Shown here piece after piece: positions 1 to 7,998 of a stretch of DNA of 64,000 bases (its first letter is position 1; every line of letters begins with the position of its first letter). Under the pieces are notes generated by a model that saw only the letters and a list, made by a program, of their open reading frames with translations, did no database searches and was not told the origin of the DNA. The position numbers and the translations under genes are program-made. The stretch is taken from assembly GCF_006386545.1 (NCBI RefSeq), contig NZ_SWAR01000002.1, positions 225,842-289,841 of the forward strand, written 5' to 3'. Source of the DNA: Methylibium rhizosphaerae (lineage in GTDB: Bacteria > Pseudomonadota > Gammaproteobacteria > Burkholderiales > Burkholderiaceae_C).

Positions 1-28
1 TCGAAAGGTTGGCGGCAAAGCGGGGCAT
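1..28 (-). CDS. hydroxypyruvate isomerase-like protein, first 9 codons only
   Basis: Only the start of this gene is in the window. Reading leftward from an ATG at 28 gives MPRFAANLS, which then runs off the edge. From family memory this matches the usual N-terminus of hydroxypyruvate isomerase / OtnI-type TIM-barrel isomerases. The start lies 16 bp past the stop of the sigma factor gene, so it may be the last gene of the same transcript. With nine residues the call is tentative; the preceding sequence to the left would settle it. Confidence 0.5.
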
Positions 29-44
29 GGTCTCGGGCGTGTCG

Positions 45-581
45 TCAGCTGCGCGGATTCTCCCCGCCCAGCAGGTATTCGCGCGCCAGGCTGCGCGCGC
101 GGTGCAGGCGGCTCTTCACCGCCGTGGGGGTGAGCCGCGTGCGCCCGGCGATCTCGCCGATGGTGAGTTCCTCGAAGTCGCGCAGCAGGATGACCTCGCG
201 GTAGTGCCCCGGCAGCGACTCCAGCGCCTGTGCCAGCTCCAGGCGCAGGCTGTCGTCGGAGTGCACGGCCAGCCACTGCTCCAGCTTCTCCTCGTCATAG
301 GGGTCGAAGCGGAAGGCCGCGCGCCCGAGGCGCCGGCACTCGCGCTGCACCACGCGGATGAGCCAGCCGGTGAAGGCGGGCAGCGCCCGCAGCGACCGCA
401 GCCGCCGCGCCAGGATCAGCATCGCCTCCTGCACCGCGTCGTCCACGTCGCTGACGAGGCAATGCCGCTGCGCATAGCGGCGGATGTCGGGCCGGCACAC
501 CCGCAGCAGCTGGTCGAGGGCCTGCGGGTCGCCGCCATGGGCGGCGGCCAGCAAGGGTTCGTGTCGCATTGCCAAGGCCAT
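45..581 (-). CDS. ECF-type RNA polymerase sigma factor
   Basis: Predicted 178-residue sigma-70 family factor of the ECF group, directing RNA polymerase to alternative promoters. Region 2 is seen around the motif DVDDAVQEAMLILARRL, and region 4 near the C-terminus has the helix-turn-helix pattern LTIGEIAGRTRLTPTAVKSRLHRAR. An upstream in-frame extension to 866 exists but overlaps the neighbouring membrane gene and is low-complexity, so the ATG at 581 (or 569) is preferred. The gene starts 11 bp after the stop of the small DUF2892-like gene, so the two are probably co-transcribed. No anti-sigma gene of a known class is visible, and the target regulon is unknown. Confidence 0.88.
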   Translation of the reverse strand: MALAMRHEPLLAAAHGGDPQALDQLLRVCRPDIRRYAQRHCLVSDVDDAVQEAMLILARRLRSLRALPAFTGWLIRVVQRECRRLGRAAFRFDPYDEEKLEQWLAVHSDDSLRLELAQALESLPGHYREVILLRDFEELTIGEIAGRTRLTPTAVKSRLHRARSLAREYLLGGENPRS

Positions 582-592
582 GGCGCGCGGCC

Positions 593-802
593 TCAGCGCG
601 GCGGCACGTCGAGCCGGCGCCCGACCATGGCACACATCGGGCAGTAGCCCACGAGGCCCGACGCCACGAGCCCCAGCGCCCCGGCCGCCACCAGCCAGCC
701 CCACGGGCCCGGCAGCCAGTACAGGGCGGCGGCCGCCACCGCCAGACCGGCCAGCACGCGCAACACCCGTTCCCAGACCGGCACGTTCTTCACATGAAAC
801 AT
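593..802 (-). CDS. DUF2892/YgaP-type small inner membrane protein with a CPMC motif
   Basis: Sixty-nine residues with two hydrophobic segments (about residues 14-30 and 34-51) separated by a PGPW turn, as in the DUF2892 (YgaP membrane domain) family. After the second segment comes GYCPMCAMVG, giving a CxxC pair where many relatives have only one cysteine. The start ATG at 802 has an AAGGTG-type ribosome site. It is the first gene of a two-gene unit with the ECF sigma factor. Family function is poorly known; a metal- or redox-sensing role toward the sigma factor is my inference. Confidence 0.75.
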   Translation of the reverse strand: MFHVKNVPVWERVLRVLAGLAVAAAALYWLPGPWGWLVAAGALGLVASGLVGYCPMCAMVGRRLDVPPR

Positions 803-1012
803 CGGAGTTCACCTTGACGGTTGCATGAGGACGACCCTCACCAGCCAAAGAGGCGCCAGTATGCAAAACGGATTCGCGGCACCCAGAAAAAATTCGCCCG
901 CCCCGCTGAGCGAAGGGGCACGGTCCCCGGCGAGCGGACTGCGGGCGGCGGTGGGAAGATGCACCCCCAGGCCCGCCGGATCTGGCTGGCCGCCATCGGC
1001 GGGAGCATTGCC

Positions 1013-1393
1013 ATGAAGGCTGCGCAAACCATCCGGCAACTGGGCTTTCGCAAGTGGTACGAGCGGGAGCTGATCCACAGCCATGCCCACCTGGTGCTGC
1101 TGGTGCTGAGCGCGGTGGGGCTGCTGGGCAGCGCCGAGGTCTACAGCGGCTCGGCCCCGCTGGCCGACCAGTTGCTCACCGTGGCATGCGCCACCGCCAG
1201 CGCAGCCATCGGCCTGTGGGCCCTGCGGCGCTATGTGTACCTCTTGATGCATGCGGAACACATCGCCAACCAGGCGGTCTGCCCCCAGTGCGACGCCTAT
1301 GCCAAATGGCTGCCGGTCGATGAAGACGCCCGCTACAAGCGGCTGTCGGTGCGCTGCAAGCGCTGCGAATGCTGCTGGGACATCGACCTCTGA
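1013..1393 (+). CDS. conserved two-helix membrane protein with C-terminal zinc-ribbon-like cysteines
   Basis: 126 residues starting MKAAQTIRQLGFRKWYERE, a pattern I associate with Burkholderiales hypothetical proteins. Two hydrophobic stretches (about residues 24-40 and 48-68) are followed by a hydrophilic tail with CPQC and, about 30 residues later, CKRCECCWD. This could bind a zinc ion. The upstream in-frame extension to 821 is arginine/glycine-rich and has no conserved look, so ATG 1013 was chosen. It is convergent with the CorA-like gene, with an 18 bp gap. Function is unknown. Confidence 0.72.
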   Translation: MKAAQTIRQLGFRKWYERELIHSHAHLVLLVLSAVGLLGSAEVYSGSAPLADQLLTVACATASAAIGLWALRRYVYLLMHAEHIANQAVCPQCDAYAKWLPVDEDARYKRLSVRCKRCECCWDIDL

Positions 1394-1411
1394 GACGCCT
1401 CGTCCCCCGGG

Positions 1412-3097
1412 TCATTCGGAGCGCCGGCCCCACACGGCGAACAGCGAGCGCAGCTTGCCGATGAGCGGCAGGCGCTCGTCCGACAGCGCATCCAGCAGGT
1501 CCGACAGGCGCTTGGACTTCATGATGGTGTAGACGGTGAGCACCCAGGTGCCGGCGAACACGACCACGAAATAGAGCAGCCGCAAGGCCAGCGGCTCGTC
1601 GGCCGCGGCAATGAGGTTCATGCCGAGGAAACCGGTGGTCACGGTGCCGATGAGGCCGAAGATCGTGACGACCGTGAGCCGCACCACCGTGTTGGCCTGG
1701 CGGCGCAGGCTGTCGGCGTCGAGGTAGCTGTTCATGTCGGCGACCCGCTCCTTCACCTCGGCATACAGCGCATCGAGCTCGAGGTGCCTGGCGCACAGGT
1801 GGAACAGAGCCTTCACCTGCGCCTGCTGGGACACCTCGTGAAACCAGTAGCGGTGGGTGAAACGCAGGAAGCTCTCGAAGGTCGAGCGGATCGCGCGCTT
1901 GAAGCGGCGCACACTGGCCGCATCGCTCACGTCGAGCTGCTTCAGCGCTTCGACCAGCACGTCCGAGAACATCAGCAGCGCCGCCTTCTGGAAGTGCGCA
2001 ATCATGAACAGCAGGAAGTGCTGGTGGCGAAACTGCGCCAGCACGCCGCGGTCGCGGCAGCCGTAGAAGTCGGACTGTGCATCGCCCACCACCACCAGCG
2101 AATGGCCGCTGCACAGGTAGCGGGTGTTGGGCGCCGCCCCGGCCTCGGTCCAGAAGCGGTCGTAGCAGTAGCGCTGCTCGAAGTCGGCCAGGTGTGCGGT
2201 GCCGAACGGCAGCGCGGCATCGGCCTCGCCCGCGCCCACCACCAGCCCCAGGCGGATGAAGTCGTCACGCGTGAGTTCGCGTGGTTCGTCGAGCGCCAGG
2301 TAGGCCATCAGCGGCATGCGGTAGTACTCGATCTGCCGGTAGCGCAAGACCCCTTCGCTGCCGGAGTGGTCGCCCACCAGCGGATCGAGCAGCCAGGCCC
2401 AGTGCGAGGCGATGCGGGGCGCCCGGTGTTCGGCCACGTGGGCCAGGAAGCCCTCCCGCTGCTGCGAGTCCGAGGCGGCCACCACGGTGCCGTCGGCGGC
2501 CAGCCACTCGACCGAGCGCATCGCATGCAGCGGCTGACCGGCTGCGTCCCAGCCGGCCGGGTAGGCGCGGCCGAAGCGGTACATGAGCTCCTGAGCGCGC
2601 GAAAGGCTCAGCTCGCCGGCATGCACCTCGACGTTGAGCAGCACCACGTCGACGTCGTAGAAGAAATAGAGATCGACGTGAGCCACCTCGAGCACCACCG
2701 GTGCTTCGCCCTCGCGCGTGGTCACGCGCACCCGGGCCACGTCGCGGCGGCGCAGCACCCGCATCGGCGAGCCGGTCACGGCATCGGGAGCGCCGCCGCC
2801 GCGCCGGGCCCGCCCTTCGCCGTAGAGGAAGCGCTGCACGTAGGGCAGGAAGCTCACGAACTCGTTGTAGTGGCGCTCGTGGAAGCCCTCCGGGTCGCCG
2901 GTGTACTCGTCGACCACCTCGCGCCAGGGAGAACCGTGCAGCGTCTGCAGCAGCTCCCACGGCTTCTTCGGGCGGTCGGCCGCCATGGGCAAGAGGCGCA
3001 GCGGCCACAGCAGGACCTGCCGGAAGTGGCGCACCTGCGCAGCAGCCGCCGCTTGAACGGCGGCGGCCTGCGCGCCTTCGGCGAGGTCGTGTTTCAT
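1412..3097 (-). CDS. CorA-family divalent cation transporter-like protein
   Basis: 561 residues ending in two membrane helices with the CorA signature: the first helix ends FLGMNLIAAA, containing the GMN selectivity motif, and the second is LLYFVVVFAGTWVLTVYTIM, followed by a basic tail. CorA pentamers carry Mg2+, Co2+ or Ni2+ across the inner membrane. The cytoplasmic part is much longer than in classical CorA (about 316 residues), so this belongs to a divergent long subfamily. ATG 3097 was taken because the longer frame to 3160 adds only a proline/alanine-rich stretch. Ion specificity cannot be read from the sequence. Confidence 0.83.
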   Translation of the reverse strand: MKHDLAEGAQAAAVQAAAAAQVRHFRQVLLWPLRLLPMAADRPKKPWELLQTLHGSPWREVVDEYTGDPEGFHERHYNEFVSFLPYVQRFLYGEGRARRGGGAPDAVTGSPMRVLRRRDVARVRVTTREGEAPVVLEVAHVDLYFFYDVDVVLLNVEVHAGELSLSRAQELMYRFGRAYPAGWDAAGQPLHAMRSVEWLAADGTVVAASDSQQREGFLAHVAEHRAPRIASHWAWLLDPLVGDHSGSEGVLRYRQIEYYRMPLMAYLALDEPRELTRDDFIRLGLVVGAGEADAALPFGTAHLADFEQRYCYDRFWTEAGAAPNTRYLCSGHSLVVVGDAQSDFYGCRDRGVLAQFRHQHFLLFMIAHFQKAALLMFSDVLVEALKQLDVSDAASVRRFKRAIRSTFESFLRFTHRYWFHEVSQQAQVKALFHLCARHLELDALYAEVKERVADMNSYLDADSLRRQANTVVRLTVVTIFGLIGTVTTGFLGMNLIAAADEPLALRLLYFVVVFAGTWVLTVYTIMKSKRLSDLLDALSDERLPLIGKLRSLFAVWGRRSE

Positions 3098-3315
3098 CGT
3101 GCTGCGAGAGGCGGCAGGAGACGGCGCAGGGATGGTAGGCAGGAGCGCAGCGCCGGGCAATCGGGGCGGACGTCAGCGCCCTCGCCGGCCGACCCGGGGT
3201 TGGAATCACCGATGTCAACGAAATGACACATTTAGTCACACAGAGATCCCCCTCATTCGGGGGGCTCGGCGCTACATTGAACCCGTCTCCACGGTGAGCT
3301 TGCTCCGCGCCAACC

Positions 3316-3579
3316 ATGCACCACCACGACGCCCTGGCCCCCTGCGCCCCCCTTCAGCAACCCGAAGTGCGCAAGACCTTCGGCCCGGCGCGCCTGTTGC
3401 GCCGAGCCGCCGGCCTCCTGGTGCTGATGGTCGTACTGCCGGTCTTCCTGCTGGGCATGGCGGTCGCCCTGCCGGTGGCCCTGCTGGTCGGCGGCGTCGA
3501 CGCAGTGCAGACGCTGTGGCAGACGGCCCGTCGCCAGATGCATCTGCATCACGGGCACCACCACCACGCCCCTCTCTGA
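3316..3579 (+). CDS. small histidine-rich membrane protein, unknown
   Basis: 87 residues: an N-terminal MHHHD, one long or two short hydrophobic segments (about residues 33-60) and a C-terminal histidine cluster HLHHGHHHH. It sits alone, divergent from the CorA-like gene with a 218 bp gap, and convergent with the monooxygenase-like gene. The ribosome-binding site is weak, so the start is uncertain. The histidine clusters suggest metal binding, which would fit the neighbouring cation transporter, but this is inference. I do not recognise a family. Confidence 0.5.
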   Translation: MHHHDALAPCAPLQQPEVRKTFGPARLLRRAAGLLVLMVVLPVFLLGMAVALPVALLVGGVDAVQTLWQTARRQMHLHHGHHHHAPL

Positions 3580-3606
3580 CCGCTCCTGCGGCCGCCATGC
3601 CCCGGG

Positions 3607-3918
3607 TCAGCCCTCGCTGCCCGACTTGGCCACCAGCTCGAAGTGCTCCACCTGCGGCGGCTGGGCGAAAAACGGCCCGACGATCGCACGCCAGGCGGCA
3701 AACGCCGGCGACTGGCGGAAGCCCACCGTGTGGTCCTCCAGCGTGTCCCACCAGATCATCAGCAGGTAGCGCTCGGGCGACTCGACGCCCCGGTTCACCT
3801 TGTAGCCGCGAAACCCCCGGGCCTGGCTGATCACGCTATCGACCCCGCGCTGGATCGCCTCGTCGAAAGCCGCCTGCTGCCCCGCAGGGATGCGGATGTC
3901 GGCCACTTCAAGAATCAT
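3607..3918 (-). CDS. antibiotic biosynthesis monooxygenase (ABM) domain protein
   Basis: 103 residues of the dimeric ferredoxin-like ABM fold: MILEVADIRI at the start, a central FRGYKVNRG strand, then ERYLLMIWWDTLEDHTVGFRQS and a C-terminal EHFEL strand. These are typical of small monooxygenase or heme-degrading-like proteins that act as homodimers in the cytoplasm. The substrate is unknown and the name only reflects the domain. Single gene, divergent from the VOC protein at 4026. Confidence 0.82.
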   Translation of the reverse strand: MILEVADIRIPAGQQAAFDEAIQRGVDSVISQARGFRGYKVNRGVESPERYLLMIWWDTLEDHTVGFRQSPAFAAWRAIVGPFFAQPPQVEHFELVAKSGSEG

Positions 3919-4025
3919 GGTGTCCCTCCTTCGTTGACGCTCGGCTGGCGGCGATCGTAAACGCCGCTGGCGCCTTGCACGAAGGCCATAGGATGGCCGC
4001 CTCCACTTCGCAGTTCCTCCCTTCC

Positions 4026-4439
4026 ATGCGCAGCCTCTTCCACCTCGCCTACCACGTGCGCGACCTCGGCGACGCCCGCCGCTTCTACGGCGGCGTGCTC
4101 GGCTGCCGCGAGGGCCGCAGCACCGACACCTGGGTCGACTTCGACTTCTTCGGCCACCAGATCTCGTTGCACCTGGGCGAGCCGTTTGCCACCACCGACA
4201 CCGGCCGGGTGGGCGGGCACCTCGTGCCCATGCCGCACCTGGGGCTGGTGCTCGAGCTGCCCGACTGGCAGGCGCTGGCCGGGCGGCTGAAGGCGGCCGG
4301 CGTGGCCTTCGTGATGGAGCCCCAGGTGCGTTTCGAAGGTCAGCCCGGCGAGCAGTGGACGATGTTCTTCCGCGACCCTTGCGGCAACCCGATCGAGGTC
4401 AAGGGCTTCCGCTCGCTGGACACCGTGTACGAGACCTGA
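4026..4439 (+). CDS. VOC family (glyoxalase/dioxygenase superfamily) protein
   Basis: 137 residues starting MRSLFHLAYHVRDLGDARRF, with paired beta-alpha-beta-beta-beta modules of the vicinal oxygen chelate fold. Metal-ligand candidates are the His of HLAYHV, the His in the middle segment (MPHLGLVLEL) and the Glu of GNPIEVKGF. VOC enzymes include glyoxalases and ring-cleavage dioxygenases; the exact reaction cannot be assigned. ATG 4026 is preferred over the in-frame 3975 because family members begin close to this motif. It precedes the DUF1579 gene by 51 bp on the same strand, so the two may be co-transcribed. Confidence 0.85.
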   Translation: MRSLFHLAYHVRDLGDARRFYGGVLGCREGRSTDTWVDFDFFGHQISLHLGEPFATTDTGRVGGHLVPMPHLGLVLELPDWQALAGRLKAAGVAFVMEPQVRFEGQPGEQWTMFFRDPCGNPIEVKGFRSLDTVYET

Positions 4440-4490
4440 GCGGCACCATGCCGCGGGGCGGTTCCAGGGCAGCTTGGCTGGAGACACCAC

Positions 4491-4979
4491 ATGAGCGCGT
4501 TTGTCGAACTGCAGAAGCAACACCACTGGCTGCAGAAGCTGGTGGGCGAATGGACCTACGAAGGCGAGGCACTGTCAGGGCCCGGCAAGCCGGCCGAAAA
4601 GTTCCACGGCACGGAAACCGTGCGCGCGCTGGGCGGTGCCTGGGTGGTGTGCGAAGGCCAGGGCGAAATGCCCGGCAGCGGCACGGCGAGCTCGCTGCTC
4701 ACCCTGGGCTATGACACGAAACAGCAGCGCTTCGTGGGCACCTGGGTGGGCTCGATGATGGACAGGCTCTGGGTCTATGACGAGGGATTCCTCGATGCCG
4801 CCGGGAAGACGCTGACGCTGGGCGCCGAGGGCCCGGACTTCGAGGTCGAAGGCAAGACCGCGAAATACCGCGACGTGATCGAATTCAAGAGCGACGACCA
4901 CCGCACCCTCAGCGCCTGGGTGCTCGGCAAGGACGGGCAGTGGGCCTCGTTCATGACGACGCACTACCGGCGCCGCTGA
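4491..4979 (+). CDS. DUF1579 family protein
   Basis: 162 residues with the DUF1579 pattern: HHWLQKLVGEWTYEGEA near the N-terminus, repeated beta-hairpins (GGAWVVCEGQGEM, LLTLGYDTKQQRFVGTWVGSMM) and a C-terminal SFMTTHYRRR. The family is widespread and of unknown function, with a predicted lipocalin-like beta-barrel. No signal peptide is seen, so it is probably cytoplasmic. A hairpin 48 bp downstream may end the transcript. Confidence 0.85.
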   Translation: MSAFVELQKQHHWLQKLVGEWTYEGEALSGPGKPAEKFHGTETVRALGGAWVVCEGQGEMPGSGTASSLLTLGYDTKQQRFVGTWVGSMMDRLWVYDEGFLDAAGKTLTLGAEGPDFEVEGKTAKYRDVIEFKSDDHRTLSAWVLGKDGQWASFMTTHYRRR

Positions 4980-5026
4980 ACTGGCCGCGATCGCGCCGGC
5001 AGACCGTGCGAATTTCCGCGCCGCGC

Positions 5027-5057
5027 GCGAGCCGCTGACCTGAGCAGCGGCTCGCTT
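5027..5057 (+). terminator. hairpin downstream of the DUF1579 gene
   Basis: A 10 bp perfect stem (gcgagccgct paired with agcggctcgc, 5027-5036 with 5046-5055) with a 9 nt loop, followed by only two T residues. It is placed correctly for the end of the VOC-DUF1579 transcript. The poor T-tract makes intrinsic termination uncertain. Confidence 0.4.
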
Positions 5058-5105
5058 CGCTTACCATGCGCGCCGCCGCTTTTCGCAAGCCCGGCACCGC
5101 TCGCC

Positions 5106-5345
5106 ATGCGCATCACTTCCTCACCGCAGTTTCCGCTCACCCGCAACGAGATCTTCAAGGGCGCGCTCGACATGAGCCCGCCCAAGCCGCTCTATTTCGA
5201 GCAGGGCGCCACACCCGCCGCTACGCGCGGCACGATGACGGTGTCGCTCGACGACACCCACCGCATCAGCGTGGAGCTGGGCGTGCTGCTGTGGTTCCAG
5301 CACGAGCGCCTGCGCGGCGGCACGCTGGTGGACACCTACGCCTGA
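5106..5345 (+). CDS. hypothetical protein
   Basis: 79 residues, cytoplasmic by composition. The middle (KPLYFEQGATPAATRGTMTVSLDDTHRISVELGVLLWFQHERLRGG) has a regular strand-helix look and G/C-biased third positions as in its neighbours, which supports a real gene. The last 10 bp overlap the 3' end of the convergent thioredoxin gene. No family is recognised. Confidence 0.6.
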   Translation: MRITSSPQFPLTRNEIFKGALDMSPPKPLYFEQGATPAATRGTMTVSLDDTHRISVELGVLLWFQHERLRGGTLVDTYA

Positions 5346-5695
5346 GGCTGGGAAGCCGGGTGCGCGGCGCGCACCGCCTGGGCCTGTTGCGCCAGCGCCT
5401 GCCCGATCTGTCCGGCGTCGGTGGGGCGCACCAGCCGGGTCATTTCCTGGCCGTCCACCAGGAACACCAGCGTGGGCCACAGCTTCACGCCGAAGGAGCG
5501 GCCGAGCGGGCGACCCTTGCCATCCTCGATCTTGAGGTGGCGCAGCTGCGGGTGGCCGGTCAAGGCTTGCGCGATGTGCGGCTGGGCAGCTGCGCAGATG
5601 CCGCACCAGGGTGCGCCGAATTCCAGCAGGGTGGCGCCGGGCAGCGCATCGACTTCGGCGCGGGGCGGCTCGTTGGGTGAGTAGACGTGGTTCAT
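5336..5695 (-). CDS. thioredoxin family protein
   Basis: 119 residues with a thioredoxin fold. The active-site motif WCGIC (in LEFGAPWCGICAAAQPH) replaces the usual WCGPC, and the cis-proline loop is seen as KLWPTLVFLVDGQEM. It probably reduces disulfides in the cytoplasm, as there is no signal peptide. ATG 5695 was chosen over the longer frame to 5740, since the family starts shortly before the first strand. The 3' end overlaps the convergent hypothetical gene by 10 bp. Confidence 0.87.
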   Translation of the reverse strand: MNHVYSPNEPPRAEVDALPGATLLEFGAPWCGICAAAQPHIAQALTGHPQLRHLKIEDGKGRPLGRSFGVKLWPTLVFLVDGQEMTRLVRPTDAGQIGQALAQQAQAVRAAHPASQPQA

Positions 5696-5755
5696 CGTTC
5701 GTGCATCGGTGTCGAGGCAGGCAAGGCCTCCATCTTGCACGGCAATCGCCGTTCC

Positions 5756-6145
5756 TCAGTCGCCCGCCCCGCCATACGGCCGCGTGATGATCTCCAGCAG
5801 GTGGCCGTCTGCATCAGCCCAATAGACGCCGCGGCCTCCGTCGTGGTGGTTGATCTGCCCGCTCTGCCGCCGGCCCGGGTCGGCCCAGTGCTCGATCCCG
5901 CGTTCGCGGATGCGGCGGTAGATCTGCTCGAACTCGGCCTCGCTCACCAGGAACGCATAGTGCTGGGACTGCACGGTGTCCTCCTCCTGCGCGAGGAAGT
6001 CCAGCGTCACGCCGTTGTCGAGCTCGACGCAGAAGAAGGGCCCGAAGCGAAACGGCTCGGCCCGTCCCAGCAGCGCGGTCAGGGCACGGGCCGAGGCCTG
6101 CGGATCGCGCGCGTGGACGATGGTGTGGTTGAGCTGGATGGCCAT
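5756..6145 (-). CDS. VOC family protein
   Basis: 129 residues with the VOC/glyoxalase fold: MAIQLNHTIVHARDPQAS (first His candidate ligand), FFCVELDNGVTLDFLAQE, and near the C-terminus GVYWADADGHLLEIITRPYGG, whose Glu is a candidate metal ligand. The WADADGHLLEI form is typical of fosfomycin-resistance/glyoxalase-type relatives, but the reaction is not assigned. It shares an operon direction with the thioredoxin gene 60 bp downstream. Confidence 0.85.
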   Translation of the reverse strand: MAIQLNHTIVHARDPQASARALTALLGRAEPFRFGPFFCVELDNGVTLDFLAQEEDTVQSQHYAFLVSEAEFEQIYRRIRERGIEHWADPGRRQSGQINHHDGGRGVYWADADGHLLEIITRPYGGAGD

Positions 6146-6235
6146 GCCGTTCTCCTGTTGATCCCGTTGATCCTGTTGACAGGCTACGACCTCAAGCAGA
6201 CTTCAGGTCAAGCGTCTCGTCTAGGATTCGCAGCC

Positions 6236-6886
6236 ATGACGCTCGAAGACAGACCTCAGACCTGGGGCGAGGAACTGGCCAATGCGCTGAGCCATGGCCT
6301 GGGCTTCCTGCTCGCCGTGAGCTCGCTGCCCATCCTCGTGTACCACGCGGCCGTCAATGGCGGCGCCGCCAACGTGGTGGGCGCCAGCCTGTTCGCCGGC
6401 ACCGCGATCCTGCTGTATCTCGTGTCCACCCTGTACCACGCGTTGCCGCCCGGCCGGGCCAAGGTGTGGCTCAACCGGCTCGACCATGCGTCGATCTACC
6501 TGTTCATCGCCGGCAGCTACATGCCCTTCCTGCTGGGCGTGCTGCGCGGCGCCTGGGGCTGGTCGCTGTTCGGCGTGGTGTGGGGCGCGGCGGCGCTGGG
6601 CGTGGCCGCCAAGCTGATGGACCGCCTCAAGCACCCGTTCTGGTCCACCGGCCTGTACGTCGCGATGGGCTGGGTGGCGGTGGTGGCCGCGGTGCCGCTC
6701 GTGGAGCGCATGTCGGCCGCAGGACTCGCCTGGCTGGTGGCCGGCGGCCTGTCGTACACCGCCGGTGCGGTGGTGTTCCTGTTCGACTCGAAGCTGCGCT
6801 ACGCGCACTTCGTGTGGCACCTGTTCGTGCTGGGCGGCAGCACCTGCCACTTCTTCGCCGCGCTCTGGCATTCAAACGGCGCCTGA
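6236..6886 (+). CDS. hemolysin III / YqfA family membrane protein
   Basis: 216 residues with seven predicted membrane helices, the layout of the hemolysin III (PAQR-like, YqfA/TrhA) family. Signature residues include ELANALSHGLG near the start, VSTLYHALPP, LDHASIYLFIAGSYMPF and the C-terminal HFVWHLFVLGGSTCHFFA; the conserved Ser/His/Asp residues of these motifs probably bind a metal in the membrane. The physiological role is not hemolysis in most bacteria. ATG 6236 was chosen because the upstream in-frame extension to 5687 is antisense to the VOC gene. Confidence 0.9.
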   Translation: MTLEDRPQTWGEELANALSHGLGFLLAVSSLPILVYHAAVNGGAANVVGASLFAGTAILLYLVSTLYHALPPGRAKVWLNRLDHASIYLFIAGSYMPFLLGVLRGAWGWSLFGVVWGAAALGVAAKLMDRLKHPFWSTGLYVAMGWVAVVAAVPLVERMSAAGLAWLVAGGLSYTAGAVVFLFDSKLRYAHFVWHLFVLGGSTCHFFAALWHSNGA

Positions 6887-6896
6887 CGCGGCGGCA

Positions 6897-7889
6897 TCAC
6901 GCGCCGCGGAACTGCCGCCGGTAGGCCAGCGGCGAGGTGCCGAACGCGGCCGCGAAGTGCTGCCGCAACGACACCGCCGAGCCGAAGCCTGCATCGAGCG
7001 CCACCGTGTCGATCGGGCGGTCGGTGGTTTCGAGCAGGCGTTGCGCCCTGGACAGCCGCTGGTTCAGCAGCCATTGCACGACGGTCGTGCCGGTGACCTG
7101 CCGGAAATGCCGTGTGAAAGTGCGCCGGCTCATGGCCGCGCGCTCGGCGAGCGCGTCGAGGCTGTGCGGTTGGTCGAGGTGCCTGGTCAGCCAGGCCAGC
7201 ACCTTGCCCAGGCGGTGGCCGGCGCCCGACTCCGGCATGGGCTGCTCGATGAATTGCGCCTGGCCGCCCTGGCGGTGCGGCGCCACCACCATGCGGCGGG
7301 CCGCACGGTTGGCCACTTCGGCGCCATGCCGTTGCCGCAGCAGGTGCAGGCAGCAGTCGATGGCCGCGGCGGTGCCGGCCGAGGTGACGACGTCGCCGTC
7401 GTCCACGTAGAGCACCTGCGGCTCGAGCCTCACCTGCGGGTAGCGCTCGGCGAAGGCCGGCCCGAGGTGCCAGTGCGTGGCAGCGGGGCGGCCGTCGAGC
7501 AGACCAGCCTCGGCCAGCACGAAGGCACCCAGGCACAGGCCCACGATGCGCGCGCCGCGCTGGTGAGCGCTGCGCAGCGCGCTGAGCAAGGCTTCGGGCG
7601 GGCGGCGCAGGTCGTCGCGCCATGACGGCACGATCACCATGCCGGCCTGCGCCAGCGCGCGCAGGCCGTGGGCCGCCTCGATGCGGAAGCCGGCATTGGT
7701 GCGCAGCGGCCCGCCTTCTTCACTGCACACCCGCAGGCGGTAGCGGTGAACACCTTGTTCGTCACGCTCCTCCCCGAACACCAGGCAGGGCACCGACAGG
7801 TGGAAGGGGCTGATGCCGTCGAACGCGAGCACTGCGATCGTGTCTTCGCGGCCGGGCTTCGAGGGGGGTGCCGGGCGGGATCGAGGCAT
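6897..7889 (-). CDS. GlxA/FtrA-type AraC family transcriptional regulator
   Basis: 330 residues in two parts. Residues about 17-185 form a DJ-1/PfpI-like domain (IAVLAFDGISPFHLSVP, then ARIVGLCLGAFVLAEAGLLDG with the nucleophile-elbow Cys, and ATHWHLG). Residues about 225-327 form an AraC/XylS DNA-binding domain with two helix-turn-helix units (SLDALAERAAMSRRTFTRHF and IDTVALDAGFGSAVSLRQHF). Such proteins activate neighbouring catabolic genes. It is divergent from the isochorismatase-family hydrolase with a 109 bp shared promoter region, so that gene is the likely target. Confidence 0.9.
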   Translation of the reverse strand: MPRSRPAPPSKPGREDTIAVLAFDGISPFHLSVPCLVFGEERDEQGVHRYRLRVCSEEGGPLRTNAGFRIEAAHGLRALAQAGMVIVPSWRDDLRRPPEALLSALRSAHQRGARIVGLCLGAFVLAEAGLLDGRPAATHWHLGPAFAERYPQVRLEPQVLYVDDGDVVTSAGTAAAIDCCLHLLRQRHGAEVANRAARRMVVAPHRQGGQAQFIEQPMPESGAGHRLGKVLAWLTRHLDQPHSLDALAERAAMSRRTFTRHFRQVTGTTVVQWLLNQRLSRAQRLLETTDRPIDTVALDAGFGSAVSLRQHFAAAFGTSPLAYRRQFRGA

Positions 7890-7998
7890 GGCCCGATTCT
7901 ATCGAATGTTGTCATTCGGGCCACTGTCGGACCGGGCCGCGGCGGCCAAGAATGCCTCCCATGCCGGCATCGCCGGTGTTACCCCAAAGGAGCCCCGC

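Noticed and set aside
9..647. Plus-strand 212-codon frame at the left edge
   Set aside because: Antisense to the ECF sigma factor gene, with no recognisable domain.
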